From UBA6382 sp963600315 (GTDB taxonomy: Bacteria; Bacteroidota; Bacteroidia; Bacteroidales; Bacteroidaceae): 10,365 nt of DNA. The position numbers were made by a program, and so were the translations under genes. Numbering within the stretch: the first letter of the stretch is position 1; each line of letters begins with the position of its first letter. Positions 1-7,752 of this stretch are shown here, piece by piece. Under the pieces are notes generated by a model. The model was not told the DNA's origin and ran no database searches. It was given only the letters and a program-made list of their open reading frames with translations. Location: contig CAVCAW010000010.1 of NCBI GenBank assembly GCA_963600315.1, positions 1-10,365 of the forward strand, read 5' to 3'.

Positions 1-2064
1 ACCGAGGGCAGAGTGCGTGTGGTGGCTGGCGCAGGGTCGGGCAAGACGCGTGTGCTCGCCAACAGGTATGCCTATCTTGCCGAGCGCGTGGGCATTGACC
101 CTGCCAACATCTTGTGTATGACGTTTACCAACAAAGCAGCACAGGAGATGCGCAACCGCATCAGGAAGATGGTTGACTTGGGGTCTGTCAACGACTATAT
201 CTGCACGATTCACGGACTCTGCGTAAAGATACTACGAAAGGAAATCTACCGACTGGGCTATCCCGCCAAGTTCATGATTCTCGACGCCGACGACTGCAAG
301 GCCCTGATGAAGCAAGTGATGGAGGAGCAGAAGCTAACCAAGCAGAATGTAACCGTCAACCAATTGCTTGACGGCGTGGGGGTGGTCAAGTCACAGGTGG
401 ATTATATTCCGCGCCTACTGCCGGGAGCGACGTGGCCTGCCGACACCGAAAAGTCGCCATTCCTCAGATTCTTGCAGTTGCAACTCAAATATTATGCGCT
501 CGACTTCGACGACCTGATATATTTCACACTCTATATCTTTACCCACTACCCCGACGCCTTGGAGTATTGGCAAAATGAGTTTGACTACATACAAGTGGAC
601 GAGGTGCAGGACTGCAGCAATACGGACTGGGCCATCATAGATTATCTCTCGGCAAGATGCGGCAACCTCTTTATCGTGGGAGACCCCGACCAGGCTATCT
701 ATGAGTGGCGCGGGGCTAAGCCCGACATGTTTGTAGACTTCAAGGCCGACACCGACATTATCCTAGACGAGAACTACCGCTCCACTCCCAACATACTAAA
801 CGTGGCAAACTCTGTCATCAGCAACAATTGCAAACGAGTGAGAAAGAATCTGAGGACAAACATCCCACCCGATGCCATAGCCGTGCACAAACACGCCCGA
901 AACGAGGGAGAAGAGGGAGCTTGGATAGCTTCGCTGACAGACAGGATGATAAAGAGCGGACAGAAGCCTTCGGACTTCGCCATTCTCTATAGGGCATCGA
1001 GCCAAAGTCGCTTTGTGGAGCAGGCACTGATGAACAAGCGGCTGCCCTACACGATATGGGGTGGTGTGAGGTTTTTTGAGCGCAAGGAAATCAAGGACTG
1101 CATAGCCTATCTGCGCCTCCTGCATTCGAAAGACGACATCTCCTTCAAGCGGGTGGTCAACGTACCGTCGCGAAAATTCGGCAAAGCCAAGTTAGAAGCA
1201 CTGGAGAGTATTGCCAAGAGCGAAAAGACTTCGCTCTTTGAGGCGCTCAAAGGACATATGGACGAAAAGCCCTTCAACACTGGTGTCATCAAAGGGTTCG
1301 TTACGCTGATAGAACATTTGGGAGAGATTGACGACTCACTTTCCGTATCTGACCTGTTGGAGAAGATGCTCAACGACACAGGACTGGAGAACCTGTATCG
1401 CAACGATGGCGACGAAGACCGACTTGAGAATATCAACGAACTGAAAAACTCCATACGCTACTATGAGAGCACTCACGACAATGAAGACATCACTCTCGAC
1501 AAGTATCTGCAGGACATAGCCCTCTTTACCAACAGCGACTACAACAAGGACCAGCCGACCATAAAGCTGATGACTATTCACCAGTCGAAAGGTCTGGAGT
1601 TTCCCTATGTGTTTGTGGTAGGGCTAACGGAGGGTATCTTTCCGAGCTACAAGACCATACGCGAACGCAAGAAAGACGGACTGGAGGAAGAGCGCCGACT
1701 GATGTATGTGGCTATCACGAGGGCCGAAAAGGCATTGTTCCTCACGGAGTCGGAGGGCTACAACTACGCCACCAACAGCAACAAATATCCCTCGCGCTTC
1801 GTGTCGGAAATAGGCGAAGGGCTGGTAAGGGTAGAAGGCTATATTGACCCTTCGCTATTGACAGACCACGACAATATAATGAGGAGTCTGGAGATGGAGA
1901 TTGACGATGTTGTCGCTAACTTTGTTGAGGGTGACCGCGTCAGCCATGAGATATTTGGCGAAGGCATAATAGTGGAAGTCAACGAGAATAGGAAATCGTG
2001 CAGGGTGGAATTTGACGGAACCACAAGAAATCTACAGTGGAAAGTGCTGAACAAATCGAATTGA
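1..2064 (+). CDS. UvrD/PcrA-family ATP-dependent DNA helicase (5' end outside window)
   Basis: Superfamily 1A 3'-5' DNA helicase, a motor that unwinds DNA in repair and replication. The reading frame is open from base 1. A GTG at 13 is not a credible start, because it falls just before Walker A and would remove the Q motif, so the true start lies upstream. Counting residues from base 1, the motifs seen are: Walker A GAGSGKT (10-16), motif Ia TFTNKAAQEM (41-50), Walker B DEVQD (200-204), motif III GDPDQAIYEWRGA (227-239), motif IV ENYRST (257-262), motif V TIHQSKGLEF (525-534) and motif VI with YVAITRAE (near 569-576). All ATPase motifs look intact. The last ~45 residues (GDRVSH..FGEG..V) resemble the Tudor-like tail of PcrA/UvrD that touches RNA polymerase. 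DEVQD instead of the commoner DEYQD is a mild variation. The visible 687 residues are slightly shorter than classic PcrA, so this may be a second UvrD paralogue rather than the main one. Family assignment is very sure; the exact orthologue is not. Confidence 0.95.
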   Translation, partial: TEGRVRVVAGAGSGKTRVLANRYAYLAERVGIDPANILCMTFTNKAAQEMRNRIRKMVDLGSVNDYICTIHGLCVKILRKEIYRLGYPAKFMILDADDCKALMKQVMEEQKLTKQNVTVNQLLDGVGVVKSQVDYIPRLLPGATWPADTEKSPFLRFLQLQLKYYALDFDDLIYFTLYIFTHYPDALEYWQNEFDYIQVDEVQDCSNTDWAIIDYLSARCGNLFIVGDPDQAIYEWRGAKPDMFVDFKADTDIILDENYRSTPNILNVANSVISNNCKRVRKNLRTNIPPDAIAVHKHARNEGEEGAWIASLTDRMIKSGQKPSDFAILYRASSQSRFVEQALMNKRLPYTIWGGVRFFERKEIKDCIAYLRLLHSKDDISFKRVVNVPSRKFGKAKLEALESIAKSEKTSLFEALKGHMDEKPFNTGVIKGFVTLIEHLGEIDDSLSVSDLLEKMLNDTGLENLYRNDGDEDRLENINELKNSIRYYESTHDNEDITLDKYLQDIALFTNSDYNKDQPTIKLMTIHQSKGLEFPYVFVVGLTEGIFPSYKTIRERKKDGLEEERRLMYVAITRAEKALFLTESEGYNYATNSNKYPSRFVSEIGEGLVRVEGYIDPSLLTDHDNIMRSLEMEIDDVVANFVEGDRVSHEIFGEGIIVEVNENRKSCRVEFDGTTRNLQWKVLNKSN

Positions 2065-2085
2065 GCGATTGTCCAACAAATAAAC

Positions 2086-2094
2086 AAAGGAGGT
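2086..2094 (+). promoter_or_regulatory. Perfect Shine-Dalgarno-like AAAGGAGGT, displaced from the annotated start
   Basis: The nine bases AAAGGAGGT match the anti-Shine-Dalgarno end of 16S rRNA but lie about 35 bases before the ATG at 2130, too far to serve it directly. No in-frame start codon lies at normal distance. A TTG at 2102 is at ideal spacing but opens only a three-codon frame (TTG CCA ACC TAA). The downstream start has only an A-rich stretch before it, which is usual in Bacteroidetes. The role is unknown. Confidence 0.4.
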
Positions 2095-2129
2095 CAAACC
2101 GTTGCCAACCTAAAAAAACACAAAAAAAG

Positions 2130-2645
2130 ATGAGAAAGAAATCAAGAGAAATGGATAGTCAATGGGCTCTCGAAGTGATGCGCAAGGCTCCATACATAAC
2201 CGTGAGTTTTGTTGACGCAGAGGGCAAAGCCTATGGTCTACCGCTGTCGTTGGCAACGGACGACGACACACACTGGTATTTTCACGGTGCGCTAGAGGGC
2301 AAGAAACTGGATGCCATCAAGGCTCACCCCGAGGTCTGCCTTTCAGCAGTTGGTCGCTGCACGCCCACGGTTGGTCCCAAGGACGGCAGTTTCACTATTC
2401 AATTCAAGTCTGCCATTGCCTTTGGGACGGCTGAAGTAGTAGAGGACGATGAGGAGAAAATCCACGGGCTTCGCTTGATCAGCCAACGCTTTCTGCCTGA
2501 GCACATGGGCGCCTTCGACAGCAGCATTGCCCGCTCGCTCTGCCGCACCGCCGTGGTGAGAATAACCCTGACGAAGCCTGCCGTGGGCAAGCGCAAGCAG
2601 TATGACAAGGAGGGCGAGGAAATGAAGTACGGACGAATGGAGTGA
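2130..2645 (+). CDS. NimA-like pyridoxamine 5'-phosphate oxidase family flavin-binding protein
   Basis: A protein of 171 residues with the split beta-barrel fold of the pyridoxamine-phosphate-oxidase/NimA family, small cytosolic proteins that usually bind FMN. Recognisable parts are the opening RKKSREMD (the family often begins RRKDREI), a strand with PLSLATDD around 38-46, and the signature YFHGALEGKKLDAI at 50-63 followed by HPEVCLSAV. Then comes FKSAIAFGTAEVVED at 92-106, the strand that normally closes the barrel. The length is typical. The frame can be opened earlier, at 2037 inside the helicase gene, but that extension is lysine-rich and unlike the family, so the ATG at 2130 is preferred. 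It lies 65 bases after the helicase stop with no visible terminator between, so cotranscription is possible. Some relatives (Nim) reduce 5-nitroimidazoles, but most have unknown substrates; resistance cannot be claimed from sequence alone. Confidence 0.85.
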   Translation: MRKKSREMDSQWALEVMRKAPYITVSFVDAEGKAYGLPLSLATDDDTHWYFHGALEGKKLDAIKAHPEVCLSAVGRCTPTVGPKDGSFTIQFKSAIAFGTAEVVEDDEEKIHGLRLISQRFLPEHMGAFDSSIARSLCRTAVVRITLTKPAVGKRKQYDKEGEEMKYGRME

Positions 2646-2939
2646 GGCTAAGGGCTGTAATGGCCAAACGAGATGAAAGGCATTTGGGAATAGCCAACAG
2701 CCTGCTATGGGGCAGTGTTGTGGCATTGTGCAACCCACGATATACATGACCTCCACATATAAGAAAGCAAGCCCTTTCGGAAAAGTCCAAAGAATTCTAT
2801 TTAGACACAAAAACAGTTTAGTGAATCTTGGATTACAAATAAGGTTCTGGCATGTACACACACAGACTCGCCATGTTGCTTTTCGTGCCAAAACAATAAA
2901 AGTATGGAACAAGAGCAGACGGCACTCAACCTTTTTGTG

Positions 2940-2947
2940 TACTTTTG
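2940..2947 (+). promoter_or_regulatory. Bacteroidetes -7 promoter element TACTTTTG
   Basis: This matches the TAnnTTTG element recognised by the primary sigma factor of Bacteroidetes, and sits in the context TGTACTTTTGCAG. No TTTG -33 element is seen at the usual 19-21 base spacing, so the call rests on the -7 element and position. Transcription would begin near 2954, giving a leader of about 80 bases before the transporter ATG at 3034. A closely similar string occurs before the MFS gene at 7875. Confidence 0.6.
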
Positions 2948-2950
2948 CAG

Positions 2951-3014
2951 TGCGAAAAGGTCCAGTTGGAGTGTGAACAGATTATCCACATGGCTTGACT
3001 AGTCAGTTTTCGCA
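2951..3014 (+). repeat. Inverted repeat TGCGAAAA/TTTTCGCA bracketing the leader
   Basis: TGCGAAAA at 2951-2958 and its exact reverse complement TTTTCGCA at 3007-3014 are separated by 48 bases and would bracket most of the predicted 5' leader of the transporter mRNA. A perfect 10-base palindrome, TGACTAGTCA at 2996-3005, lies just inside the right arm. The arrangement could be an RNA stem closing the leader or paired operator half-sites. No known riboswitch was recognised. Confidence 0.4.
2982..2990 (+). promoter_or_regulatory. DnaA-box-like 9-mer TTATCCACA
   Basis: Exact match to the classical high-affinity DnaA box, located in the leader between the predicted transcription start and the transporter ATG. 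It is solitary: no second box or AT-rich unwinding element is nearby, so this is not an origin. It may be a chance match or a DnaA-responsive regulatory site. Confidence 0.25.
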
Positions 3015-3033
3015 TTAGAAAACATTAAGATTT

Positions 3034-4824
3034 ATGGATTCAATTATTTTGCTAGGGTTGGGACTTGACGCCTGGCTCACTATCGCATTGTTGCTGGGCA
3101 CGTTTGGACTAATGATGTTCACGAAGATTCCAGCGGAGTTTGTATTTGTAGGAAGCATGGGGTTTCTTTGCGTCACGGGCATTCTTGACGCAGAGCAAGC
3201 TCTCTCGGGATTCAGCGCCTCCTCTGTTGTAGTAATCGGAATCTTGTTTGTAGTCATTGCCGGGCTCGTGCACAGTGGCGTGGTGCATTGGCTGGTGAAG
3301 AGCGTATTGGGAGAGCCGAAGACTTACTCACGAGCCATCGTGCGCATGATGGTGCCCGTGGCTGTGTTTAGCTCGTTTCTGAACAACACCACTGTGGTTG
3401 CGCTCTTCATGAAGGTAGTGAAGGAATGGGCAAAAAACCTGAGCATCCGTCCATCAAAGTTACTTATCCCCTTGAGCTATGCAGCTAGTCTGGGCGGCAT
3501 CTGCACTATCATAGGAACTCCACCCAACCTTATTATATCGGGTATGCTGGCAAGCGAGAAAGGCACCGAACTGAACTTTTTCTCCACCACCATTCCTGGT
3601 CTGTTCTGTCTGGCAGTCGGGATTGTAACCATACTGCTGCTTAAGCGTTTGCTGCCAAACCGCAAATCATCGGGCGAGAGCTTTGAAGACACACAAGTAT
3701 ACACAGCGGAACTGCTCGTGCCATCGGCATCTGAGCTGATTGGCAAAACCGTTGCCGACGCAGGACTGATGAACGTACGCGGTGGTCGCTTGCTTGAGAT
3801 TGTGAGATTTGACAACGAAGTGGTGAGTCCCGTGAATCCCGATGAATACATCATGGGTGGCGACCGCTTTGTCTACTCTGGACAGGTAGACACCATCAAG
3901 GAGCTCCGCATGAGCCACGGACTAACCGTAGCTACCAAGCCGGTGTTCACTGTTGACGAAGACGAAAAGAACCGTCAGTTCTGCACAGCATCAGTACGTC
4001 GCGGCAGTGTGCTCATCGGCACATCGATGGATGCCTGCGGATTTGAAGAGAGTCACAACGCAGTGCTCGTGGCAGTGGTGCGCGAGGGCGAGCGCATAGA
4101 CCAGAACCCACGTAGCGTGGAATTGCAGTATGGCGACGTACTCCTCTTTGAGTGTCAGCGCAAGCAACTCAAGAGTTTCTGCAGTTCGGCAGGCAAAGAC
4201 CTGAACTTCCTCAATCTTGAAGATGTCAACTACACAGGCAAGCGAACCCTTCTGGCCGGAGGCATAATGCTTGCTATGGTACTGCTCTCCACCTTTAACG
4301 TCATGAATTTGCTGCAATCATGTTTCCTTGCTGCAGCTGCCATGCTTGTCACCCGATGCTGCACCACGCGTCAGGCTTGGGATGCTATCAACTGGCCTAT
4401 AATCATGATTTTTGCAGGTTCCGTATGCCTCGGTACTGCTATTGAGGAGACGGGCATCGCCACAGCCATAGCCAACGGCATTCTCTCGCTGTGTGGCACA
4501 AATGTCATTATTGCCATGTTCTGCATCTGTTTTGTAGCTACATTCATTACGGAATTTATCAGCAATACGGCGTGTGCCGCCATGTTCTTCCCGATTGCAT
4601 ACCAGACGGCAGTATCCCTGGGCGTCAACCCCATAACATTCTGCATTGCCTTGATGATTGCTGTTTCGTCAAGCTTTGCGACCCCAATCGGTTCGCCTAC
4701 CAACATGCTGGTGTATGGCGAGGGCGGCTACCGGTTCACCGATTTCATGCGCATAGGACTGCCCATGAATATCATCATTCTGATTGCCAACATCTTTATA
4801 GTCACGATGATTTTCCCTTTGTAG
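3034..4824 (+). CDS. SLC13 (DASS)-type anion permease with two TrkA-C domains
   Basis: Inner-membrane transporter of 596 residues in the divalent-anion/sodium symporter superfamily. The first transport half (about 10-205) contains hydrophobic helices, the signature SSFLNNTT at 113-120 and GTPPNLIISG at 161-170. The second half (about 405-596) repeats the pattern with FISNTACAAMFFP at 508-520 and TPIGSPTN at 550-557. These paired hairpin signatures form the substrate and cation sites in structurally known relatives. Between the halves lie two cytosolic RCK_C/TrkA-C domains, about 223-295 (ending GGDRFVYSG) and 312-385 (ending YGDVLLFE), which in other proteins bind small ligands and gate transport. 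The substrate is not readable; characterised relatives carry sulfate, dicarboxylates or other anions. A STAS gene follows after 41 bases with no terminator, so it probably heads an operon with the partner-switching genes. The ATG at 3034 precedes the first helix directly. Confidence 0.9.
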   Translation: MDSIILLGLGLDAWLTIALLLGTFGLMMFTKIPAEFVFVGSMGFLCVTGILDAEQALSGFSASSVVVIGILFVVIAGLVHSGVVHWLVKSVLGEPKTYSRAIVRMMVPVAVFSSFLNNTTVVALFMKVVKEWAKNLSIRPSKLLIPLSYAASLGGICTIIGTPPNLIISGMLASEKGTELNFFSTTIPGLFCLAVGIVTILLLKRLLPNRKSSGESFEDTQVYTAELLVPSASELIGKTVADAGLMNVRGGRLLEIVRFDNEVVSPVNPDEYIMGGDRFVYSGQVDTIKELRMSHGLTVATKPVFTVDEDEKNRQFCTASVRRGSVLIGTSMDACGFEESHNAVLVAVVREGERIDQNPRSVELQYGDVLLFECQRKQLKSFCSSAGKDLNFLNLEDVNYTGKRTLLAGGIMLAMVLLSTFNVMNLLQSCFLAAAAMLVTRCCTTRQAWDAINWPIIMIFAGSVCLGTAIEETGIATAIANGILSLCGTNVIIAMFCICFVATFITEFISNTACAAMFFPIAYQTAVSLGVNPITFCIALMIAVSSSFATPIGSPTNMLVYGEGGYRFTDFMRIGLPMNIIILIANIFIVTMIFPL

Positions 4825-4865
4825 CAGAAAAGACATTTTTATAACCTCCCCAAAAAACAAACAAC

Positions 4866-5171
4866 ATGAAAGTAGAAATAAAGAATGAGGGAAATGCCGT
4901 ATGCGCATATCTCGATGGTCGTCTGGACACAGTAAGTGCAGCTGAATGTGAAAAAGACTTCACACAGCTCAAAGATGCAACGAGCCAAGAAATCATTGTA
5001 GACTGCACCAACCTTGAATATATCTCCAGTAGCGGTCTGCGACTGTTCTTGTCGCTACGCAAAGCAGTTGATGCCAACGGCAGGAAACTAACCATCAGAC
5101 ACATTAACGACGAAATCCGCAATGTGTTTACCATTACGGGATTCTTCAAGCTCTTCGACATCGTTCAATGA
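4866..5171 (+). CDS. STAS-domain anti-sigma-factor antagonist (RsbV/SpoIIAA-like)
   Basis: A protein of 101 residues consisting of a single cytosolic STAS domain. In partner-switching systems such proteins bind an anti-sigma factor or other target when unphosphorylated and are released when a serine is phosphorylated. The diagnostic segment DCTNLEYISSSGLRLFLSL (46-64) matches the family pattern around the phosphoserine. By alignment with RsbV and SpoIIAA, Ser55 is the likeliest phosphoacceptor, in a run of three serines (54-56). The preceding LDGRLDTVSA (16-25) is also typical. Its stop codon overlaps the start of the next gene in ATGA, which implies translational coupling. That next gene encodes both a PP2C phosphatase and a kinase-like ATPase, the two enzymes expected to act on this protein. 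Length is normal. The downstream target is not evident: no sigma factor is encoded in the window. Confidence 0.92.
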   Translation: MKVEIKNEGNAVCAYLDGRLDTVSAAECEKDFTQLKDATSQEIIVDCTNLEYISSSGLRLFLSLRKAVDANGRKLTIRHINDEIRNVFTITGFFKLFDIVQ

Positions 5172-7534
5172 GAAAACTCTTTAGGTCGTTTGCAGCGAGG
5201 ATAACATTCTATATCCTCACTATCACCTTTCTCATCTTCGTAGGCATTGCCATTGTATTCTGCATCTTTGGCAAACAGACACAAGAGGAGCAGGCAAAGC
5301 GCTACACTGCAGCCCTGCAGCAAAACCTCATCCAGACTGTCGATGCCCGCTTCTATGAGATTGAGACGGCGCTGCACATGATGGAGGGACATGTGTCAAA
5401 GCCAACTCTTCATCCAGACTCGGTGATGGGCATTGCCAACTCTGTTGTGCGCGACAACAAGCTCCTTGCTGGTGTGGGCATTGCCTACAGGCCCGACTTC
5501 TTTGCGCAGAAAGGAAGCCGCTTCTTTGAGTATGCATCAAGAGATTCAAGCGGCAGCTTCCTGTGTACGCATTATGACGAAGAAAATTCTGGAGACTACA
5601 CTCACCGGCAGTGGTTCACTAATGCTCTGAAGCAGAAAAAAGGGTTTTGGACTGACCCCTACGTAGACTACGACAACAAGAAAGACAATATGATTTCGTT
5701 CGTCTTTCCCTGTCTGGACAACAAGGGCAACGTTTATGCCGTGCTCATTGCTGACGTGAAGCTCACCACGCTAACTGACGACCTTAGAGATTTGCGCCCA
5801 TACCACGACAGCTATTCGTTTATCATCGGGTCAAAGGGTGCCTTTGTTTCCTACCCTGACACCAACATGACTGTCAACACAGACATCTTTGAGTATGCCA
5901 AGGAGTCAGGAAACACGTCGCTCGACTCTATCGGCAGAAAGATGATTGCAGGCGAGAGTGGCGATGTGTCGACAGTGGTTGACGGGAAGCACGCTTTGCT
6001 GAGCTATGTTCCAATGAAAGACACGGGCTGGTCAGTCTGTAGCGTCAACTTCTACCATGACATGATGAGTTCGCTCGACCCGATGCTATTGTTCTTCGTC
6101 GTGGTGCTCATCGTAGGGTTGCTGCTGCTGTCGCTAAGCATACGTCTACTGGTGATACATCTCTCCAAGCCCATCAAGCAATTTGCAGATGCGTCCTACC
6201 AGATTGCACGTGGCAACTTCAACGTGCCACTACCCGAAGTTGACACCAAGGACGACTTGCGCAAACTTCATGATGCGTTTGTCAACATGCAGCAATCGCT
6301 CGCCAACTACATAGAAGAACTCAAAACCACAACCAAAGCTAAGGAACGCATTCAGAGTGAGCTCTCCATTGCCCACAACATCCAAATGAGTCTCGTTCCC
6401 AAGAGTTTCTCGCCATTCCCCGACTGCGACGAACTCGAACTCTACGCATGCCTCCATCCTGCCAAGGAAGTGGGAGGTGACTTCTATGACTTCTTCTTGC
6501 GCAACGGGAAGCTCTTCTTCGTCATTGGCGACGTGTCAGGCAAAGGAGTACCCGCCTCTCTCGTCATGGCTATAACCCGCACACTTTTCCGCATCGTGGC
6601 ATCGACCAGCGATTCGCCCGCAGACATTGTGACCAAGCTCAACAATGCCATAGCCGAGAACAACGACACCAATATGTTTGTGACCATGTATGCCGGCACT
6701 CTCGATTTGAGCAACGGCAAGATTGTCTACTGCAATGCAGGCCACAATCCGCCACTGTTCATTGGCTCCGACGGAACAACGGTATATGAGACGTCAGAAG
6801 CCAACCTGCCCCTTGGTGTCCTCCTCAATTATGAATACAGTGACCAAACCATGGTGCTACCCAAGGATGGCGCACTGCTGCTCTACACTGACGGATTGAC
6901 TGAGGCCGAAAACATATCGAAGGAATTATTTGGCGAACAACGCACGGCAGAAGTAGCTTCGGCTGCTTCGCAACAGTCAGCCAAAGGAATTATCGAAACT
7001 ATCAACAAAAAACTCCAGTCATTTGTCGGCGACGCCCAACAGAGTGATGACCTCACCCTCCTATGTTTCCGCCTCAACGACGCAACCGACAGTGACGAGT
7101 CGATCAACAAGCGCGAGCTCTGCATCACCAACGAACTTAAGGAGTCAACACGCCTGCATCCTTTCATCGAGGAAATCGGCAAGCTGATGAACATTGACGA
7201 GCACGTCATCTCGTCCATCAATCTTGCGCTTGAAGAAGCTCTGGTTAACTCCATACAATACGCTTATCCCGAAGGGACGAAAGGCGAAATCACTCTCACA
7301 GCAGAATGGAATGACAGCAACGAGAAAGTCACGTTCAAGCTGATTGACAACGGAACAGCCTTTGACCCTCTCTCTGTAAAAGAAGTTGACACAACTCTTG
7401 GGGTGCAGGAACGCCCCATTGGAGGACTCGGAATTTTCCTTGTGCGCCAACTGCTCGACGACGTCGTATACCAGCGTACCGATAAGGGACAAAACGTGCT
7501 AACCATGACAAAGAATCTGGCACCTGCCCATTAA
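5168..7534 (+). CDS. Cache-HAMP-PP2C (SpoIIE/RsbU) phosphatase fused to an RsbW-like ATPase domain
   Basis: Inner-membrane signalling protein of 788 residues. A helix at about 12-34 and another at 305-330 flank a periplasmic region with dCache-type features (WFTNALKQKKGFWTDPYVDY, 149-168; VYAVLIADVKL, 189-199). A HAMP linker (about 326-379) and short coiled coil lead to a PP2C/SpoIIE domain at about 400-636. It retains the metal-binding landmarks EVGGDFYD (434-441), GDVSGKG (454-460), YTDGLTEA (573-580) and DDLTLL (627-632). The C-terminal part (about 645-785) is a GHKL ATPase like RsbW/SpoIIAB, with N box LALEEALVNS (686-695), DNG (727-729) and glycine-rich GGLGIFLV (752-759). Both catalytic centres look intact. 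In the RsbU and RsbW families these activities respectively dephosphorylate and phosphorylate a STAS protein; the STAS gene just upstream overlaps this one by ATGA. Inference: a bifunctional, ligand-controlled switch for the STAS partner. The ligand is unknown. Confidence 0.93.
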   Translation: MRKLFRSFAARITFYILTITFLIFVGIAIVFCIFGKQTQEEQAKRYTAALQQNLIQTVDARFYEIETALHMMEGHVSKPTLHPDSVMGIANSVVRDNKLLAGVGIAYRPDFFAQKGSRFFEYASRDSSGSFLCTHYDEENSGDYTHRQWFTNALKQKKGFWTDPYVDYDNKKDNMISFVFPCLDNKGNVYAVLIADVKLTTLTDDLRDLRPYHDSYSFIIGSKGAFVSYPDTNMTVNTDIFEYAKESGNTSLDSIGRKMIAGESGDVSTVVDGKHALLSYVPMKDTGWSVCSVNFYHDMMSSLDPMLLFFVVVLIVGLLLLSLSIRLLVIHLSKPIKQFADASYQIARGNFNVPLPEVDTKDDLRKLHDAFVNMQQSLANYIEELKTTTKAKERIQSELSIAHNIQMSLVPKSFSPFPDCDELELYACLHPAKEVGGDFYDFFLRNGKLFFVIGDVSGKGVPASLVMAITRTLFRIVASTSDSPADIVTKLNNAIAENNDTNMFVTMYAGTLDLSNGKIVYCNAGHNPPLFIGSDGTTVYETSEANLPLGVLLNYEYSDQTMVLPKDGALLLYTDGLTEAENISKELFGEQRTAEVASAASQQSAKGIIETINKKLQSFVGDAQQSDDLTLLCFRLNDATDSDESINKRELCITNELKESTRLHPFIEEIGKLMNIDEHVISSINLALEEALVNSIQYAYPEGTKGEITLTAEWNDSNEKVTFKLIDNGTAFDPLSVKEVDTTLGVQERPIGGLGIFLVRQLLDDVVYQRTDKGQNVLTMTKNLAPAH

Positions 7535-7561
7535 GTTCTCACATACATTTGTTTGAATAGG

Positions 7562-7602
7562 AATCAGCGATCATACAACACGTATGGTCGCTGATTTTGT
7601 TT
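7562..7602 (+). terminator. Intrinsic terminator after the receptor gene
   Basis: A 15-base-pair stem (AATCAGCGATCATAC at 7562-7576 with GTATGGTCGCTGATT at 7582-7596, one T-G wobble) closes a 5-base loop and runs into TTTTGTTT. It begins 27 bases after the stop codon of the receptor gene and would end the transporter-STAS-receptor transcript. Confidence 0.85.
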
Positions 7603-7752
7603 GATGTGCACTATCAAATGTAAAACACCAGAGTGATATCCATAGATTCGCCAGCAGCAGTTGTCGGTTGCCCACTCTATCACATTCCTTCCTTGAATTG
7701 TCCTTTATAGATGTGGACTTGTAGAGAGCCTCTTTTTAGTGATAGCTTGTCA

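Larger units (their letters stand above)
2646..3033 (+). other. Intergenic region with promoter and leader of the transporter-STAS-receptor unit
   Basis: About 390 bases without a convincing gene. Short frames exist (for example 2660-2749 and 2707-2976) but their products look random and have no family resemblance. No clear intrinsic terminator for the preceding gene is visible. The last 100 bases hold a Bacteroidetes -7 element, an 8-base inverted repeat, a DnaA-box-like 9-mer and a 10-base palindrome, each listed separately. Confidence 0.6.

Noticed and set aside
2037..2129. Longer start for the NimA-like protein inside the helicase gene
   Set aside because: The 31-residue extension is lysine/asparagine-rich, overlaps the helicase C terminus and precedes the usual family N terminus; the ATG at 2130 fits the family length.
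2660..2749. Short + strand frame encoding 29 residues with a hydrophobic middle (HLGIANSLLWGSVVAL)
   Set aside because: No ribosome binding signal, no homology that can be recalled, and too short to distinguish from chance.
2343..2912. Long minus-strand frame of 189 codons opposite the NimA-like gene
   Set aside because: Shadow of a well-supported gene on the + strand; the translation is cysteine- and leucine-rich without domain resemblance.
2707..2976. Open frame of 89 codons on the + strand between the NimA-like and transporter genes
   Set aside because: The product has no recognisable family, mixed random-looking composition, and runs across the predicted promoter and leader of the next operon.
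2982..2990. Replication origin suggested by a DnaA box
   Set aside because: Only one box, no AT-rich unwinding element or box cluster, and no dnaA or dnaN gene nearby.
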